Assembly (NCBI GenBank): GCA_035248685.1
Contig: DATFHF010000040.1
Coordinates: 32,033-96,032, forward strand
Reading direction: 5' to 3'
DNA from: Jatrophihabitans_A sp035248685
GTDB taxonomy: Bacteria; Actinomycetota; Actinomycetes; Mycobacteriales; Jatrophihabitantaceae
DNA length: 64,000 nucleotides
Positions 8,359-16,251 of this stretch are shown here, in pieces. Positions within the stretch are counted from its first letter, which is position 1. Each line of letters opens with the position of its first letter. Below the pieces are notes generated by a model. That model saw only the letters and a program-made list of their open reading frames with translations. It was not told the DNA's origin and ran no database searches. The position numbers and the translations under genes are program-made.

Positions 8359-9663
8359 TCACCAGCCTTCCATTCGTACCTGGCCGAAACGCCCTTCCAG
8401 GTCGCGCATGGCGGCCCACACCTCATCGGTCGGCACGCTAGAAGCACCCGGCGGGTTGACCAGCACCGGCGCGCCGGGGCCCATCAGGTTACGCAGCCGA
8501 TCGGCCTCTGCCGGGCTGCTGGTAGCGAACGCGATGACGGTAGACAGCGGAGCGCCGCCGCCCGCGACGTGCGCGAGCGTATCTGCGCTGGCGCTGGACA
8601 AGCCGACCGCGACGTTGTGCTGGCGCGCGACCCGAGCGACCGCGCCCAGCCGCGACGCCAGGCCACCCGGCACGCTGATGCCCTCCGGCAGATCCACGTG
8701 CAGCAAGCGGGGAAAGTCGACTCGTGAGCTGAACTGGGTCAGCACCTGCAGGGTGGACAGCACGGTGCCGATCTGGGGTGGGCTGGGCACCGCCAGCACG
8801 GTTACGTACCCGGGTTCGACGAGGTCGTCCCGCGAACCGGAAAATAAGTCGGACCAACCGCTGCTTCGGGACAGGCTCCCGAAGGTTTCCCACAGCCCAC
8901 CTAGGCCGATGGCGCCGCGCATGAGTTCTTCGAGTCCGGGCAGCTGCCCTGCCGAGCGATGTAGCACTCGGACGTTTTTCCCAAGCCCGGTCGCCCGGAC
9001 GGCGAGCTGACCGGACAGGTCTAGCAGCACCACGCCTACGCCGCGGGCGGCGGCATCCTGTGCCACGCTCAGCGCCAGTCGAGCCCGCTGCTCCGGCTCG
9101 CCGAGGATCGCGAACAGTGGGCTCTTGCCGGCCCGGACCGCCGCGTGCGGGTCGAACGAGACTTCGGCACCGTCCAGGGTCACCCCGATCCGGCAGTCAG
9201 CATCGTCGCCGAGGCCGGACGGCTCGGTTGTCGGTTGCGGTTGCTCGCCGAGGTCCGGCTCGGCATCGCTCGGCTCGCTGGATGGGTCGGCTTCGGTGGC
9301 GGGCCGGGGGGCTCGCACGGTGGCCCGAGCTGCCGACATGAAGCCGGCCTCCCAGGCCAGCGCCTGCTCGTGGGTCAGCGCATAGAGATCGTCTGGAAGC
9401 AGCTCGGCCGGAATATCGGCTAGCCGCTGATCCCGAAGCAGCGTCAACAGGCCGGCCGGCGGTGCCGTTGTGGCCCACCGGATGCCCGCCTCCCAGCCGC
9501 GTTGGAACTGGCTGGTTATCGGCTCGTTGAATCCAGGCGCCGCGCCTTCGGCTGCTTCGACGGCGGCCAGCAACGCCCGCTGGCAGATCTCGGACACCGG
9601 CAGCCGGGCGGCCTTGACCCGGCGCTCCAGATCGTCGGAAAGGTAGACGTTCGCACGACCCAT
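8359..9663 (-). CDS. Ribbon-helix-helix protein with an ATPase-like body, function unknown
   Basis: A 434-residue protein. Residues 1-40 (MGRANVYLSDDLERRVKAAR onward) look like a ribbon-helix-helix DNA-binding fold. A helical segment and an acidic Pro/Glu/Ser linker (about 110-155) follow. The C-terminal part resembles an additional-strand NTPase of the FtsK/HerA type, with a Walker-B-like strand VGVVLLDLSGQL. The P-loop position reads ILGEPEQRARLAL and lacks the GxxxxGK[ST] lysine, so ATP hydrolysis is doubtful. ATG 9663 is preceded by GGGAG; a GTG lies one codon upstream. The gene is divergent from the toxin-like gene at 9770, with several GTATACGC-like and palindromic elements between them. 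The domain reading is inference. Confidence 0.55.
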   Translation of the reverse strand: MGRANVYLSDDLERRVKAARLPVSEICQRALLAAVEAAEGAAPGFNEPITSQFQRGWEAGIRWATTAPPAGLLTLLRDQRLADIPAELLPDDLYALTHEQALAWEAGFMSAARATVRAPRPATEADPSSEPSDAEPDLGEQPQPTTEPSGLGDDADCRIGVTLDGAEVSFDPHAAVRAGKSPLFAILGEPEQRARLALSVAQDAAARGVGVVLLDLSGQLAVRATGLGKNVRVLHRSAGQLPGLEELMRGAIGLGGLWETFGSLSRSSGWSDLFSGSRDDLVEPGYVTVLAVPSPPQIGTVLSTLQVLTQFSSRVDFPRLLHVDLPEGISVPGGLASRLGAVARVARQHNVAVGLSSASADTLAHVAGGGAPLSTVIAFATSSPAEADRLRNLMGPGAPVLVNPPGASSVPTDEVWAAMRDLEGRFGQVRMEGW

Positions 9664-9744
9664 CACAGGCTCCCTTGCTCGTATACGCAGGTATGCACAC
9701 AGTCTACGTACGCGCTCAGTTTTGGTAGCTCAGCAAGTACCCGA

Positions 9745-9760
9745 TTATCGGATCTGATAA
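9745..9760. promoter_or_regulatory. Palindrome upstream of the toxin-like gene, possible operator
   Basis: TTATCGGATCTGATAA matches its own reverse complement at 14 of 16 positions. It ends nine bases before the start of the nucleotidyltransferase gene and lies in the divergent promoter region. Autoregulation by the XRE-type partner or by the ribbon-helix-helix protein would be expected of such a site. A second group of related steps (GTATACG, GTATGC, GTACGCG) lies at about 9680-9716. Confidence 0.4.
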
Positions 9761-9769
9761 CATCGGCGC

Positions 9770-10528
9770 ATGGCGCGCCACCAGCCGGCTGCGGAACAGC
9801 CTGGACCTGTTCGGGTTGAGCATTCGGACCGGGTTAGCGAGCCTGAGTTCGAGCAGGTACTGGAATCGGCCGCCCGGCTGCAACGGTTGGTTCCAGATGC
9901 GGTACTCGTCGGGGGAACCGCCGCCGCACTACACGCCGGGCATCGGCTGTCCTATGACCACGATCATGACCATGCCGATCTGCAAGACAGATTCGAGGCC
10001 GTACTTGACGACATCGAGGACGACGAGAGCTGGCGTCTGAACCGGATGACCCCCGGCAAGATCATCCTCGGCGAGTTGGGCGGCATCGAGACCGGGGTTC
10101 GTCAGATGCGCCGGTCTCGGCCGCTGGAGGTGGTACAGGTCGAGCTGCCCTCCGGCTCCATCCTCACTGTGCCGACCATCGAGGAAGCGTTGCGGATCAA
10201 GGCATTCCTGGTCGTTCAGCGCAACCAGGTGCGTGACTACCTCGACACCGCCGCGCTATCGGACCGAATGGGCCTTGACCATGCGGCCGGGGTACTGGTG
10301 AGTATCGACAAGTACTACGCGGATCAGCGAGCCGGAGATGAGGCGGTGGCCAGCCAGCTCGCCCGTCAACTCGCCGACCCGCGCCCGAAGGACAGCCGGA
10401 CGCTGACTCAGCTGCAGCGGTACAAGGGCCTTGCTGAGCGCTGGACAACGTGGGACGAAGTCCGGTCGGTCTTGAGCCAACTCGCCGCGGCGATGCTTTC
10501 CGAGGCCGAAGCGGAGGCAGGCCGATGA
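9770..10528 (+). CDS. AbiEii/DUF1814-type nucleotidyltransferase, putative toxin
   Basis: A 252-residue protein of the nucleotidyltransferase fold. The signature VLVGGTAAALHAGHRLSYDHDHD at about 46-68 holds the GG motif and the Asp-x-Asp metal site expected of AbiEii/AbiGii/MenT-like enzymes. KIILGEL and the later basic segment RIKAFLVVQRNQVRDYLD (about 143-160) match the family's conserved Lys and helix. Known relatives transfer nucleotides to tRNA or are abortive-infection toxins. The stop overlaps the next gene's ATG (ATGA), giving a toxin-first two-gene operon with an XRE partner rather than the usual AbiEi antitoxin. Substrate and toxicity are unknown. Confidence 0.7.
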   Translation: MARHQPAAEQPGPVRVEHSDRVSEPEFEQVLESAARLQRLVPDAVLVGGTAAALHAGHRLSYDHDHDHADLQDRFEAVLDDIEDDESWRLNRMTPGKIILGELGGIETGVRQMRRSRPLEVVQVELPSGSILTVPTIEEALRIKAFLVVQRNQVRDYLDTAALSDRMGLDHAAGVLVSIDKYYADQRAGDEAVASQLARQLADPRPKDSRTLTQLQRYKGLAERWTTWDEVRSVLSQLAAAMLSEAEAEAGR

Positions 10529-10983
10529 CGTCCCGGCTGAAGTTCCGCAACCTCGACGTCGACCCGGCAGCGCCGGTGTCGAACTGGCCGGACCAGGGCA
10601 TCCAAGCGGCGCTGGAGCGAGGTTCGCTCAGCGACTACCGCCGTATCGCCGCCGAGATTCGAAGCGATCCCTGGGGTGACGTCGCCCGCCGGGTCGAACG
10701 GGTGCTGGGCTATACCAATCCGTACGGAACCGGCGCCCTGTTCCGGCAGGTCATCACCAATTACCGGGCGCAAGCCGAGGCCACAGCCAGGGCTGAGGTG
10801 GCCCGACAACTGGCAGCGGCGCTCGCCGCGTCCGGCCTGAGCCAGGCCGCATTCGCCGCAAGGTTGGGCACCTCGCCGTCGCGAATGTCGACCTACCTGC
10901 GTGGTGTGGTCACCCCGTCGGCCAGCTTGCTCATTCGAGCGCAGCAGCTGAGCGCGCGAGCGGCCCGGCCCGAAACCGGCTGA
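10525..10983 (+). CDS. XRE-type helix-turn-helix protein, putative antitoxin
   Basis: A 152-residue protein that starts at ATG 10525 inside the stop of the nucleotidyltransferase gene. The N-terminal 90 residues are helical and unassigned. The C-terminal part carries a helix-turn-helix, GLSQAAFAARLGTSPSRMSTYLRGVVTPSASLL (about 106-138). Coupling to the toxin-like gene, and the palindrome upstream of the pair, suggest that it neutralises the enzyme and represses the operon. This role is inferred from arrangement, not homology. A longer frame upstream overlaps the toxin gene and is not used. Confidence 0.65.
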   Translation: MTSRLKFRNLDVDPAAPVSNWPDQGIQAALERGSLSDYRRIAAEIRSDPWGDVARRVERVLGYTNPYGTGALFRQVITNYRAQAEATARAEVARQLAAALAASGLSQAAFAARLGTSPSRMSTYLRGVVTPSASLLIRAQQLSARAARPETG

Positions 10984-10987
10984 CCGG

Positions 10988-11755
10988 ATGTCGCGTTCCT
11001 TCGACGAGCTGGTCGGCGAGGCCGCGAACGCCGACGTCTCCGGGTGGGACTTCTCCTGGCTTGCTGGCCGAGCCACCGAGCAGCGCCCGTCCTGGGGATA
11101 CCAGCGGCTGCTGGCAGCGCGACTTGCCGAGGTCGGGGCTGCGCTGGATCTACAGACCGGCGGCGGCGAGGTGCTCGCCGGCATACCGGCGTTCCCGGCC
11201 ACCATGGTTGCCACCGAGTCCTGGCCGCCCAACGTGCAGTTGGCGACCCAGCGACTGCACCCGCGCGGTGTGGTGGTCGTCGCCGATCAGGGCCGGCCGC
11301 CACTGCCGTTCGCCGATGCCGCGTTCGATCTCGTCAGCAGCCGGCACCCCGCCACCGTGTGGTGGCCGGAGATCGCCCGGGTACTGCGCCCGGGCGGCAG
11401 CTACTTCGCCCAACACGTCGGGCCGGAGAGCAACGTCGAGCTGTACGAGTTCTTCTTAGGCAGCCAGCGCGACGGGACATCGGACGTCCTGCACGACCGG
11501 CATTCGACCGTCGAGGCGGCCGCGGCCGAGCAAGCGGGCCTCACCGTGACCGACTTGCGCACCGAGCGGCTGCGTGTCGAGTTCTTCGACATCGGCGCGG
11601 TGATCTACTTCCTTCGCAAGGTGATCTGGACGGTGCCCGACTTCACCATCGATCGGTACGCCGAACGACTGGCGCAGCTGCACCGACACATCGGCGAGCA
11701 CGGCTTGTTCGTCTCACATGCGTCCCGGACACTGATCGAAGCCCGCAAGCGCTGA
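10988..11755 (+). CDS. Class I SAM-dependent methyltransferase
   Basis: A 255-residue protein with a Rossmann methyltransferase layout. Motif I is weak, LDLQTGGGEVLAG at about 53-65. The acidic and adenine-binding steps are VVVADQGRPPLPFADAAFDLVSSRH, and the post-motif is IARVLRPGGSYFAQHVG at about 128-144. It resembles UbiE/SmtA-like small-molecule methyltransferases, but the substrate cannot be told. It begins five bases after the XRE gene and may be cotranscribed with the toxin-antitoxin-like pair, although nothing shows that it belongs to that system. Confidence 0.8.
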   Translation: MSRSFDELVGEAANADVSGWDFSWLAGRATEQRPSWGYQRLLAARLAEVGAALDLQTGGGEVLAGIPAFPATMVATESWPPNVQLATQRLHPRGVVVVADQGRPPLPFADAAFDLVSSRHPATVWWPEIARVLRPGGSYFAQHVGPESNVELYEFFLGSQRDGTSDVLHDRHSTVEAAAAEQAGLTVTDLRTERLRVEFFDIGAVIYFLRKVIWTVPDFTIDRYAERLAQLHRHIGEHGLFVSHASRTLIEARKR

Positions 11756-11825
11756 CGCAGCAGCTGGCGCCGCCGATGTGTCTATAGGGCAAGAACCATC
11801 ATCGGCGAGCCCAGGAGGGGCACAG

Positions 11826-13667
11826 ATGTTCGGCTCCATTTCCGCGCTCGCGGCTCTGCTGGTGGCCTGCCTGGCCGCCGGCGGACGCCCCGCGCCGGAG
11901 CAGCCGACTCCGGTCCATCCGATCAGCGCGCACCCCAGCCCCAGCCACCCGAGCACCGCGCCGATCCCGGTCGGCAGGCCGGCCGCGGCGGTAAACCCGA
12001 ACGCCGCCACCCTCGCGTTCAACGGCATGTCCGAGGCCCAACGGGTCGGCCAGCTGTTCATGGTCGGCACACCCGCCTCCTGGCTCAGCAGCCAGACCGT
12101 CACCGACATTCAGACCTATCACGCCGGCAACGTCATCCTGACCGGACGCAGCTGGGCCGGGGTGGCAGCCACCGCCGCGGTTACCGCCTCGTTGCAGGCT
12201 AAGGCGGACGCGGCGGCCACCTCGGGCCTGCCACTGTTCATCTCCACCGACCAGGAGGGCGGCCAGGTCCAGGTGCTGTCCGGTCCGGGCTTTTCCAGCA
12301 TCCCGAGCGGACTCAGCCAGGGCGGTTACGCAACCAGCACACTGCGCGCCGACGCCCACACCTGGGGCAGCCAGCTCAAGGCGGCCGGCGTGAACGTCGA
12401 CCTAGCCCCGGTGCTCGACACCATCCCGAGTGCGGCGTTCGCACCGCAAAACAAACCGATCGGCTACTACCAGCGCGAGTACGGCTTCGACCCGACCACC
12501 GTCTCGGCCAAGGGCGGCGCCTTCGCCCAGGGCATGGCTGACGCCGGCATCGACGCCACCGTCAAGCACTTCCCGGGCCTGGGCCGGGTCGCCGCGAACA
12601 CCGATACCAATTCCGGCGTCACCGACACCCAGACCACCCGGAACGACGCCTACCTCGCCCCGTTCGCCCACGCCATCGCCGCCGGCGTGCCGATGCTGAT
12701 GATGTCGACCGCCTACTACAGCAAGATCGACCCGGCCAACCCGGCCGCCTTCTCGTCCACCATCGTGACCGGCATGGTGCGCGGTGACCTCGGTTTCACC
12801 GGCGTGATCATCAGCGACAGCCTCAACGCGACCCAGGTGTCGGCGTGGTCCCCGGCCGATCGCGCCATCAACTTCCTGAAAGCCGGCGGCAACCTGGTGC
12901 TGATCAACGACCCGTCCCTGCTGCCGGCGATGTACAACGCGGTGCTGAACAAGGCCGGTTCCGACCCGAGCTTCAAGGCCAAGGTGGACGCCTCGGCCAT
13001 GCGGGTGCTGACCGCCAAGCAGAACCGTGGCCTGCTGGCCCACGGCATGGACGTCTCCAGCGCCCAGGGCAGCGTCGACTGGCAGGCCGCCTACAACAAC
13101 GGCGCGCGGTTCGCCTACATCAAGGCCAGCGAGGGGATCAGCTACCTCAACCCGTCATTCAGCCAGCAGTACGACGGCTCCTACAACATCGGCATGATTC
13201 GCGGCGCGTACCACTTCGCCCACCCGAGTAGCTCGACCGGAACGGTCCAGGCCGACTACTTCATCAGCCACGGCGGCGGCTGGTCGGCCGACGGGAAGAC
13301 CCTGCCGCCGGCGCTGGACCTGCAGAACAACCCGTCCGGCGCCCAGTGCTACGGCCTGTCCACGGCTGGCATGGTCAGCTGGATCAAGGCCTTCTCCGAC
13401 GAGGTGCACCGCAAGACCAATAAGTACCCGATGATCGGCACCACCTTCGCCTGGTGGGACGCCTGCACCGGCAACTCCTCGGCATTCGCGGCCACCAACC
13501 CGTTCTGGCTGGATAGCTTCACCAGCTCACCGCCGTCGTCCCTGCCGGCCGGCACCGCCACCTGGACGATCTGGCAGAGCGCGAGCTCCGGACTCCTGCC
13601 CGGCGGGCAGGACCAGTTCAACGGCAGCTGGGCCCGGCTTCAGGTGCTGGCCACCAACCACGACTGA
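11826..13667 (+). CDS. Secreted GH3 (NagZ-like) and GH25 (lysozyme-like) fusion protein
   Basis: A 613-residue exported protein. ATG 11826 is preceded by AGGAGGGG at seven bases; a GTG 16 codons upstream has no such site. A short hydrophobic N-terminus holds a lipobox-like LVAC, then a Pro/His/Ser linker. Residues 60-405 are a family 3 glycosidase: KHFPG at 247-251 and nucleophile Asp331 in VIISDSLNA. The Asp-x-His dyad of classical NagZ reads Asp-Thr-Asn (260-262). Residues 406-613 are a GH25 muramidase-like domain starting HGMDVSSAQGSVDW, in which the expected Asp-x-Glu pair is Asp498-Leu-Gln500. The first domain would cleave GlcNAc and the second the MurNAc linkage, but the altered residues leave activity open. 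Confidence 0.85.
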   Translation: MFGSISALAALLVACLAAGGRPAPEQPTPVHPISAHPSPSHPSTAPIPVGRPAAAVNPNAATLAFNGMSEAQRVGQLFMVGTPASWLSSQTVTDIQTYHAGNVILTGRSWAGVAATAAVTASLQAKADAAATSGLPLFISTDQEGGQVQVLSGPGFSSIPSGLSQGGYATSTLRADAHTWGSQLKAAGVNVDLAPVLDTIPSAAFAPQNKPIGYYQREYGFDPTTVSAKGGAFAQGMADAGIDATVKHFPGLGRVAANTDTNSGVTDTQTTRNDAYLAPFAHAIAAGVPMLMMSTAYYSKIDPANPAAFSSTIVTGMVRGDLGFTGVIISDSLNATQVSAWSPADRAINFLKAGGNLVLINDPSLLPAMYNAVLNKAGSDPSFKAKVDASAMRVLTAKQNRGLLAHGMDVSSAQGSVDWQAAYNNGARFAYIKASEGISYLNPSFSQQYDGSYNIGMIRGAYHFAHPSSSTGTVQADYFISHGGGWSADGKTLPPALDLQNNPSGAQCYGLSTAGMVSWIKAFSDEVHRKTNKYPMIGTTFAWWDACTGNSSAFAATNPFWLDSFTSSPPSSLPAGTATWTIWQSASSGLLPGGQDQFNGSWARLQVLATNHD

Positions 13668-13844
13668 CCGACGCACCGACCCGGCTTGGACCGCCGGCCA
13701 CAGAGGGCAATATTTCGAACAATCGCGGTCAAATGTCGCCGTACGCTCGGTTCAACGACCACCGAGCCGAGGCCACCAACCCGTCGGAATCCCCTGCTGG
13801 CACTCCGTCACCGGCGGTCCGCCAGCGTCTCGATGGGGGTCGCC

Positions 13845-14666
13845 ATGATGCCTGCGACAGGCCCGGGACAGATCCTGGTCGGCGTCCCTGCCCGGCCGGT
13901 TCGGCTGATCCGCTCCAGCGCGGTGGCGACCGGTCTTCGGGACTGGCCGGACTGGTTCGCCGACGCGCACGCCGAGTTCCGCGCCACCTTGCTCGCCGCT
14001 GCCGGCTACCCCTGCGACTTCGGTGTCAGCAGCGAACGCACTGACCAGAACTGGTTCACCGCACTCGACGAACGCCAGCCCGGCCTGGGTACCGCCGAAC
14101 TGGCCGAGACGCTCGCTGACTTCGTCCCACTGGCTCGATCCGGGCCGCCCCGCCAGTCGCTGGTAGTGCTGGTCGGTCCACCGCGCCGGTACCCGGAGCT
14201 CGCCCAGCATGCCGCCCAGTTCTGGGCGGTGCTTCGCCAGCTAACCCGGCAGGACCGGCAGCCGTGGCCGGCCCGATACCCGCTGGATCCGACATCGCCC
14301 GACTGGCGCTGGTGCTTCGCCGGGCAGCCGTGGTCGGTGTTCGGCGCCAGCCCCGACTACCGGCACCGACGCAGCCGCAACCTCGGACGCTGCCTGACCA
14401 TCGTTTTCCAGCTCGCCGGCCGGGTCTACGAGGGGCTAGCCGGATCGCCGGCCGGCACCGCCGCCAAGCAGCGCATCCGCAGCCGGCTTGGCCAGTACGA
14501 CCTGGTGGGACCGCACCCGCACCTCGGGCTGATCGAGCAGCCGGTGAGCTACCGGTGGCGGCGGTACTTCCTGCCCGACGACAACCGGGACGTCGACGAG
14601 CAGGCCTGCCCGTGGACCGCGCCCAGTGCCTGGACCCGTCCGCCCCGTCTGGAGGTGGCCCGATGA
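13845..14666 (+). CDS. YqcI/YcgG family protein
   Basis: A 273-residue protein that I recognise as YqcI/YcgG-like from the order of its motifs: GYPCDFGVSS near 51, a helical middle ending SLVVLVGPP, WPARYPLDPTSPDWRWCFAGQPW near 146, RRSRNLGRCLTIVFQLAGRVYEGL near 183, and GPHPHLG followed by WRRYFLPDDN near 255. The family's biochemical role is not known to me; Bacillus members are small cytosolic proteins. The start is uncertain: ATG 13845 follows GGGGG, while ATG 13833 and an in-frame extension to 13686 are alternatives. The neighbour at 14849 is a nucleoside-diphosphate-kinase-like protein, and a palindromic repeat region separates the two. Confidence 0.75.
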   Translation: MMPATGPGQILVGVPARPVRLIRSSAVATGLRDWPDWFADAHAEFRATLLAAAGYPCDFGVSSERTDQNWFTALDERQPGLGTAELAETLADFVPLARSGPPRQSLVVLVGPPRRYPELAQHAAQFWAVLRQLTRQDRQPWPARYPLDPTSPDWRWCFAGQPWSVFGASPDYRHRRSRNLGRCLTIVFQLAGRVYEGLAGSPAGTAAKQRIRSRLGQYDLVGPHPHLGLIEQPVSYRWRRYFLPDDNRDVDEQACPWTAPSAWTRPPRLEVAR

Positions 14667-14680
14667 AAGCTCTGTCGCCC

Positions 14681-14748
14681 GCGAGTGGGCACTTCCAGCA
14701 CGAATGGGCGGTTGCAACTGCCCACCGGGCGCGCAAACGCCCACTCGC
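14681..14748. repeat. Compound palindromic element after the YqcI/YcgG gene
   Basis: The outer arms GCGAGTGGGC (14681-14690) and GCCCACTCGC (14739-14748) are perfect reverse complements. Between them, TGGGCGGTTGCAACTGCCCA (14705-14724) is a 20-base near-palindrome (18 of 20). The whole can form a cruciform or a branched RNA hairpin. It may serve as terminator or mRNA stabiliser; its form suggests a REP/MITE-like element. Confidence 0.7.
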
Positions 14749-14765
14749 AACGCGGGTCGGCGCCC

Positions 14766-14840
14766 GATGAGCGAGCATCGCAGCGAGGTACGAGCGAGGA
14801 GCGGAGCTCATCTCGCGATGAGCGCTCGCGCGAAGAGCAG
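14766..14840 (+). repeat. Dispersed junction repeat, copy with long GAGCGA-rich leader
   Basis: The core 14816-14840 starts CGATGAGCGCTCGCGCGAAG. It is preceded by about 50 bases of purine-rich GAGCGA/GCAGCGAGG units. The same leader-plus-core architecture recurs at 31077-31151. This copy ends eight bases before the ATG at 14849. Confidence 0.75.
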
Positions 14841-14848
14841 GTGGCCGG

Positions 14849-15757
14849 ATGAGTAGTCCCGGCTTCTGGGACCAGCACGTCTTCGTCCTGCTCACCCCGG
14901 ACGCGATCCTGCGCGGGATCCAGCGCGAGTTCATCTACCGGCTGCGGGCGGAGGACTTCACCCCGGTGGCGGCCACTCTGGTGCACAGCAATTCGGACAT
15001 GATCGATGACCTGTACGCCGACGTGATCGCCGGCAGCTGGGAAACTTGGCGCTACCGGATGGTCGATGACGCGTTCAGCCTGGCCCCGAGCCTGGGCCTG
15101 ATCTGCCGCTACGACGGGATCGAAGGCGATCCACACACCGTGATGCGGCACCTGAAGGGATCCCAGCACCCGGCCAAGACCTCGCCCGGTGAGCTGCGCC
15201 GGGACTTCGGCGCGGTGAACAGCATCCTCGGGGTGATGCATGCCGCGGACAACCCGCGGGATTCGGAGAAGGAGGCCAGGCTGTTCGGGCTGACCGAGGC
15301 GGACGCCGGGCCGGTCAGTGACCGGATCGACCTGCTCTGCGCGCTCACCACGCCGGTTTCGCCCGAACATCGCGACTTCGACGCGGTGCTGGGACAGCTG
15401 CGGGCGGCCATCGTGGTGGCGTTCCTGCCCAGGCTGGCCGACCCGGTCACCGTCGACCGGCTACGGGCGCTGCTGGCGCGGCCGGGCTCGACCGGCAGCC
15501 ATTCGCTGACCGACGCCGACCCGGCTCCGTTAGCGGCGCCAGGTGCCGGAATCGAGCTGGCCCGGCTGTGCGCCGGCCGGATACCCGGCGATCTGCTGCC
15601 GGTGCTGGCCTGCGAGTTCACCGAGACCACCCGGGGCAACTGGCGCGGCGCCGAGCTGTTCTCGGCGATCCGCCGGCACGGCCTGGAACTGGACGCCTGG
15701 CAACGCCTGGTGCTGGAGAGCAGCCTGTACTTCGAGCCGGACCGCCGGCGCTGGTAG
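14849..15757 (+). CDS. Nucleoside-diphosphate-kinase-like protein with extra C-terminal domain
   Basis: A 302-residue protein. Residues 8-150 follow the nucleoside diphosphate kinase pattern: HVFVLLTPDAILRGIQREFI matches the strand with KPD (here TPD, so the usual Lys is missing), and LKGSQHPAKTSPGELRRDFG matches the phosphate loop. NSILGVMHAADNPRDSEKEARLFG matches the active-site region with a four-residue insertion before the candidate catalytic His. The remaining 150 residues are not recognised. True kinases are near 140 residues and highly conserved, so this is a divergent paralogue with an unknown phosphate-transfer or nucleotide-binding role. It follows a YqcI/YcgG gene on the same strand. 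Confidence 0.65.
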   Translation: MSSPGFWDQHVFVLLTPDAILRGIQREFIYRLRAEDFTPVAATLVHSNSDMIDDLYADVIAGSWETWRYRMVDDAFSLAPSLGLICRYDGIEGDPHTVMRHLKGSQHPAKTSPGELRRDFGAVNSILGVMHAADNPRDSEKEARLFGLTEADAGPVSDRIDLLCALTTPVSPEHRDFDAVLGQLRAAIVVAFLPRLADPVTVDRLRALLARPGSTGSHSLTDADPAPLAAPGAGIELARLCAGRIPGDLLPVLACEFTETTRGNWRGAELFSAIRRHGLELDAWQRLVLESSLYFEPDRRRW

Positions 15758-15773
15758 CGCCGACTCAACTGGC

Positions 15774-15793
15774 ACGACCGGCTTGCTGGTCGT
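15774..15793. terminator. Hairpin downstream of the NDK-like gene
   Basis: ACGACC (15774-15779) and GGTCGT (15788-15793) form a six-pair stem with an eight-base loop 17 bases after the stop. There is no T-tract, so intrinsic termination would be weak. Confidence 0.35.
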
Positions 15794-15945
15794 CCTCCGA
15801 TCGGGATGATCCTTGTTACATATGGCCTTACCCGCGTGTCGGTCGGCGGCGCCTGTGAACCGGCTGCCTATGGTTCCAGGGGCAGGCCGAGTGCCTGCCG
15901 GCGAATGGGCGGTCGGTAGGACCGTCTGCGACACGGGAGATTCAC

Positions 15946-16230
15946 ATGGCAATCCGCATCAAGAGCGATCCGGTCCGGGGCGAGACCAAGCTGCAGTTCG
16001 TACTGCCCGACGACGTGCACGACGGACCGGTGTCGGCCGTGGGCAGCTTCAACGGCTGGCAGCCAGGAGCGCACAAGCTGGTGCGGCGCAGCAACGGCAC
16101 TCGGAGCGTCACCGTCGCGGTGCCCGCCGGCGAACCGGTCCGCTTCCGCTACCTGGGCTCCGGCGGAGTCTGGTTCGACGACCCGGACGCGCACGCCTTC
16201 GACCACGAGGGCGGCCTGCTGCTCGCCTAG
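15946..16230 (+). CDS. Small CBM48 / isoamylase-N-like domain protein
   Basis: A 94-residue protein made of one beta-sandwich domain. The motif VSAVGSFNGWQPGAHKLVRR, then VTVAVPAGEPVRFRYLGSGGVWFDDPDAHAF, is typical of glycogen-binding (CBM48, early-set) modules found at the N-terminus of branching enzymes and in AMPK beta subunits. No catalytic domain is attached. ATG 15946 is preceded by GGGAG. It stands alone, 188 bases after the NDK-like gene and convergent with the nitroreductase, 21 bases apart. It may bind polysaccharide or act as a regulatory subunit; neither is shown here. Confidence 0.8.
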   Translation: MAIRIKSDPVRGETKLQFVLPDDVHDGPVSAVGSFNGWQPGAHKLVRRSNGTRSVTVAVPAGEPVRFRYLGSGGVWFDDPDAHAFDHEGGLLLA

Positions 16231-16251
16231 CGCGACGCGCCAGGACGGGGT

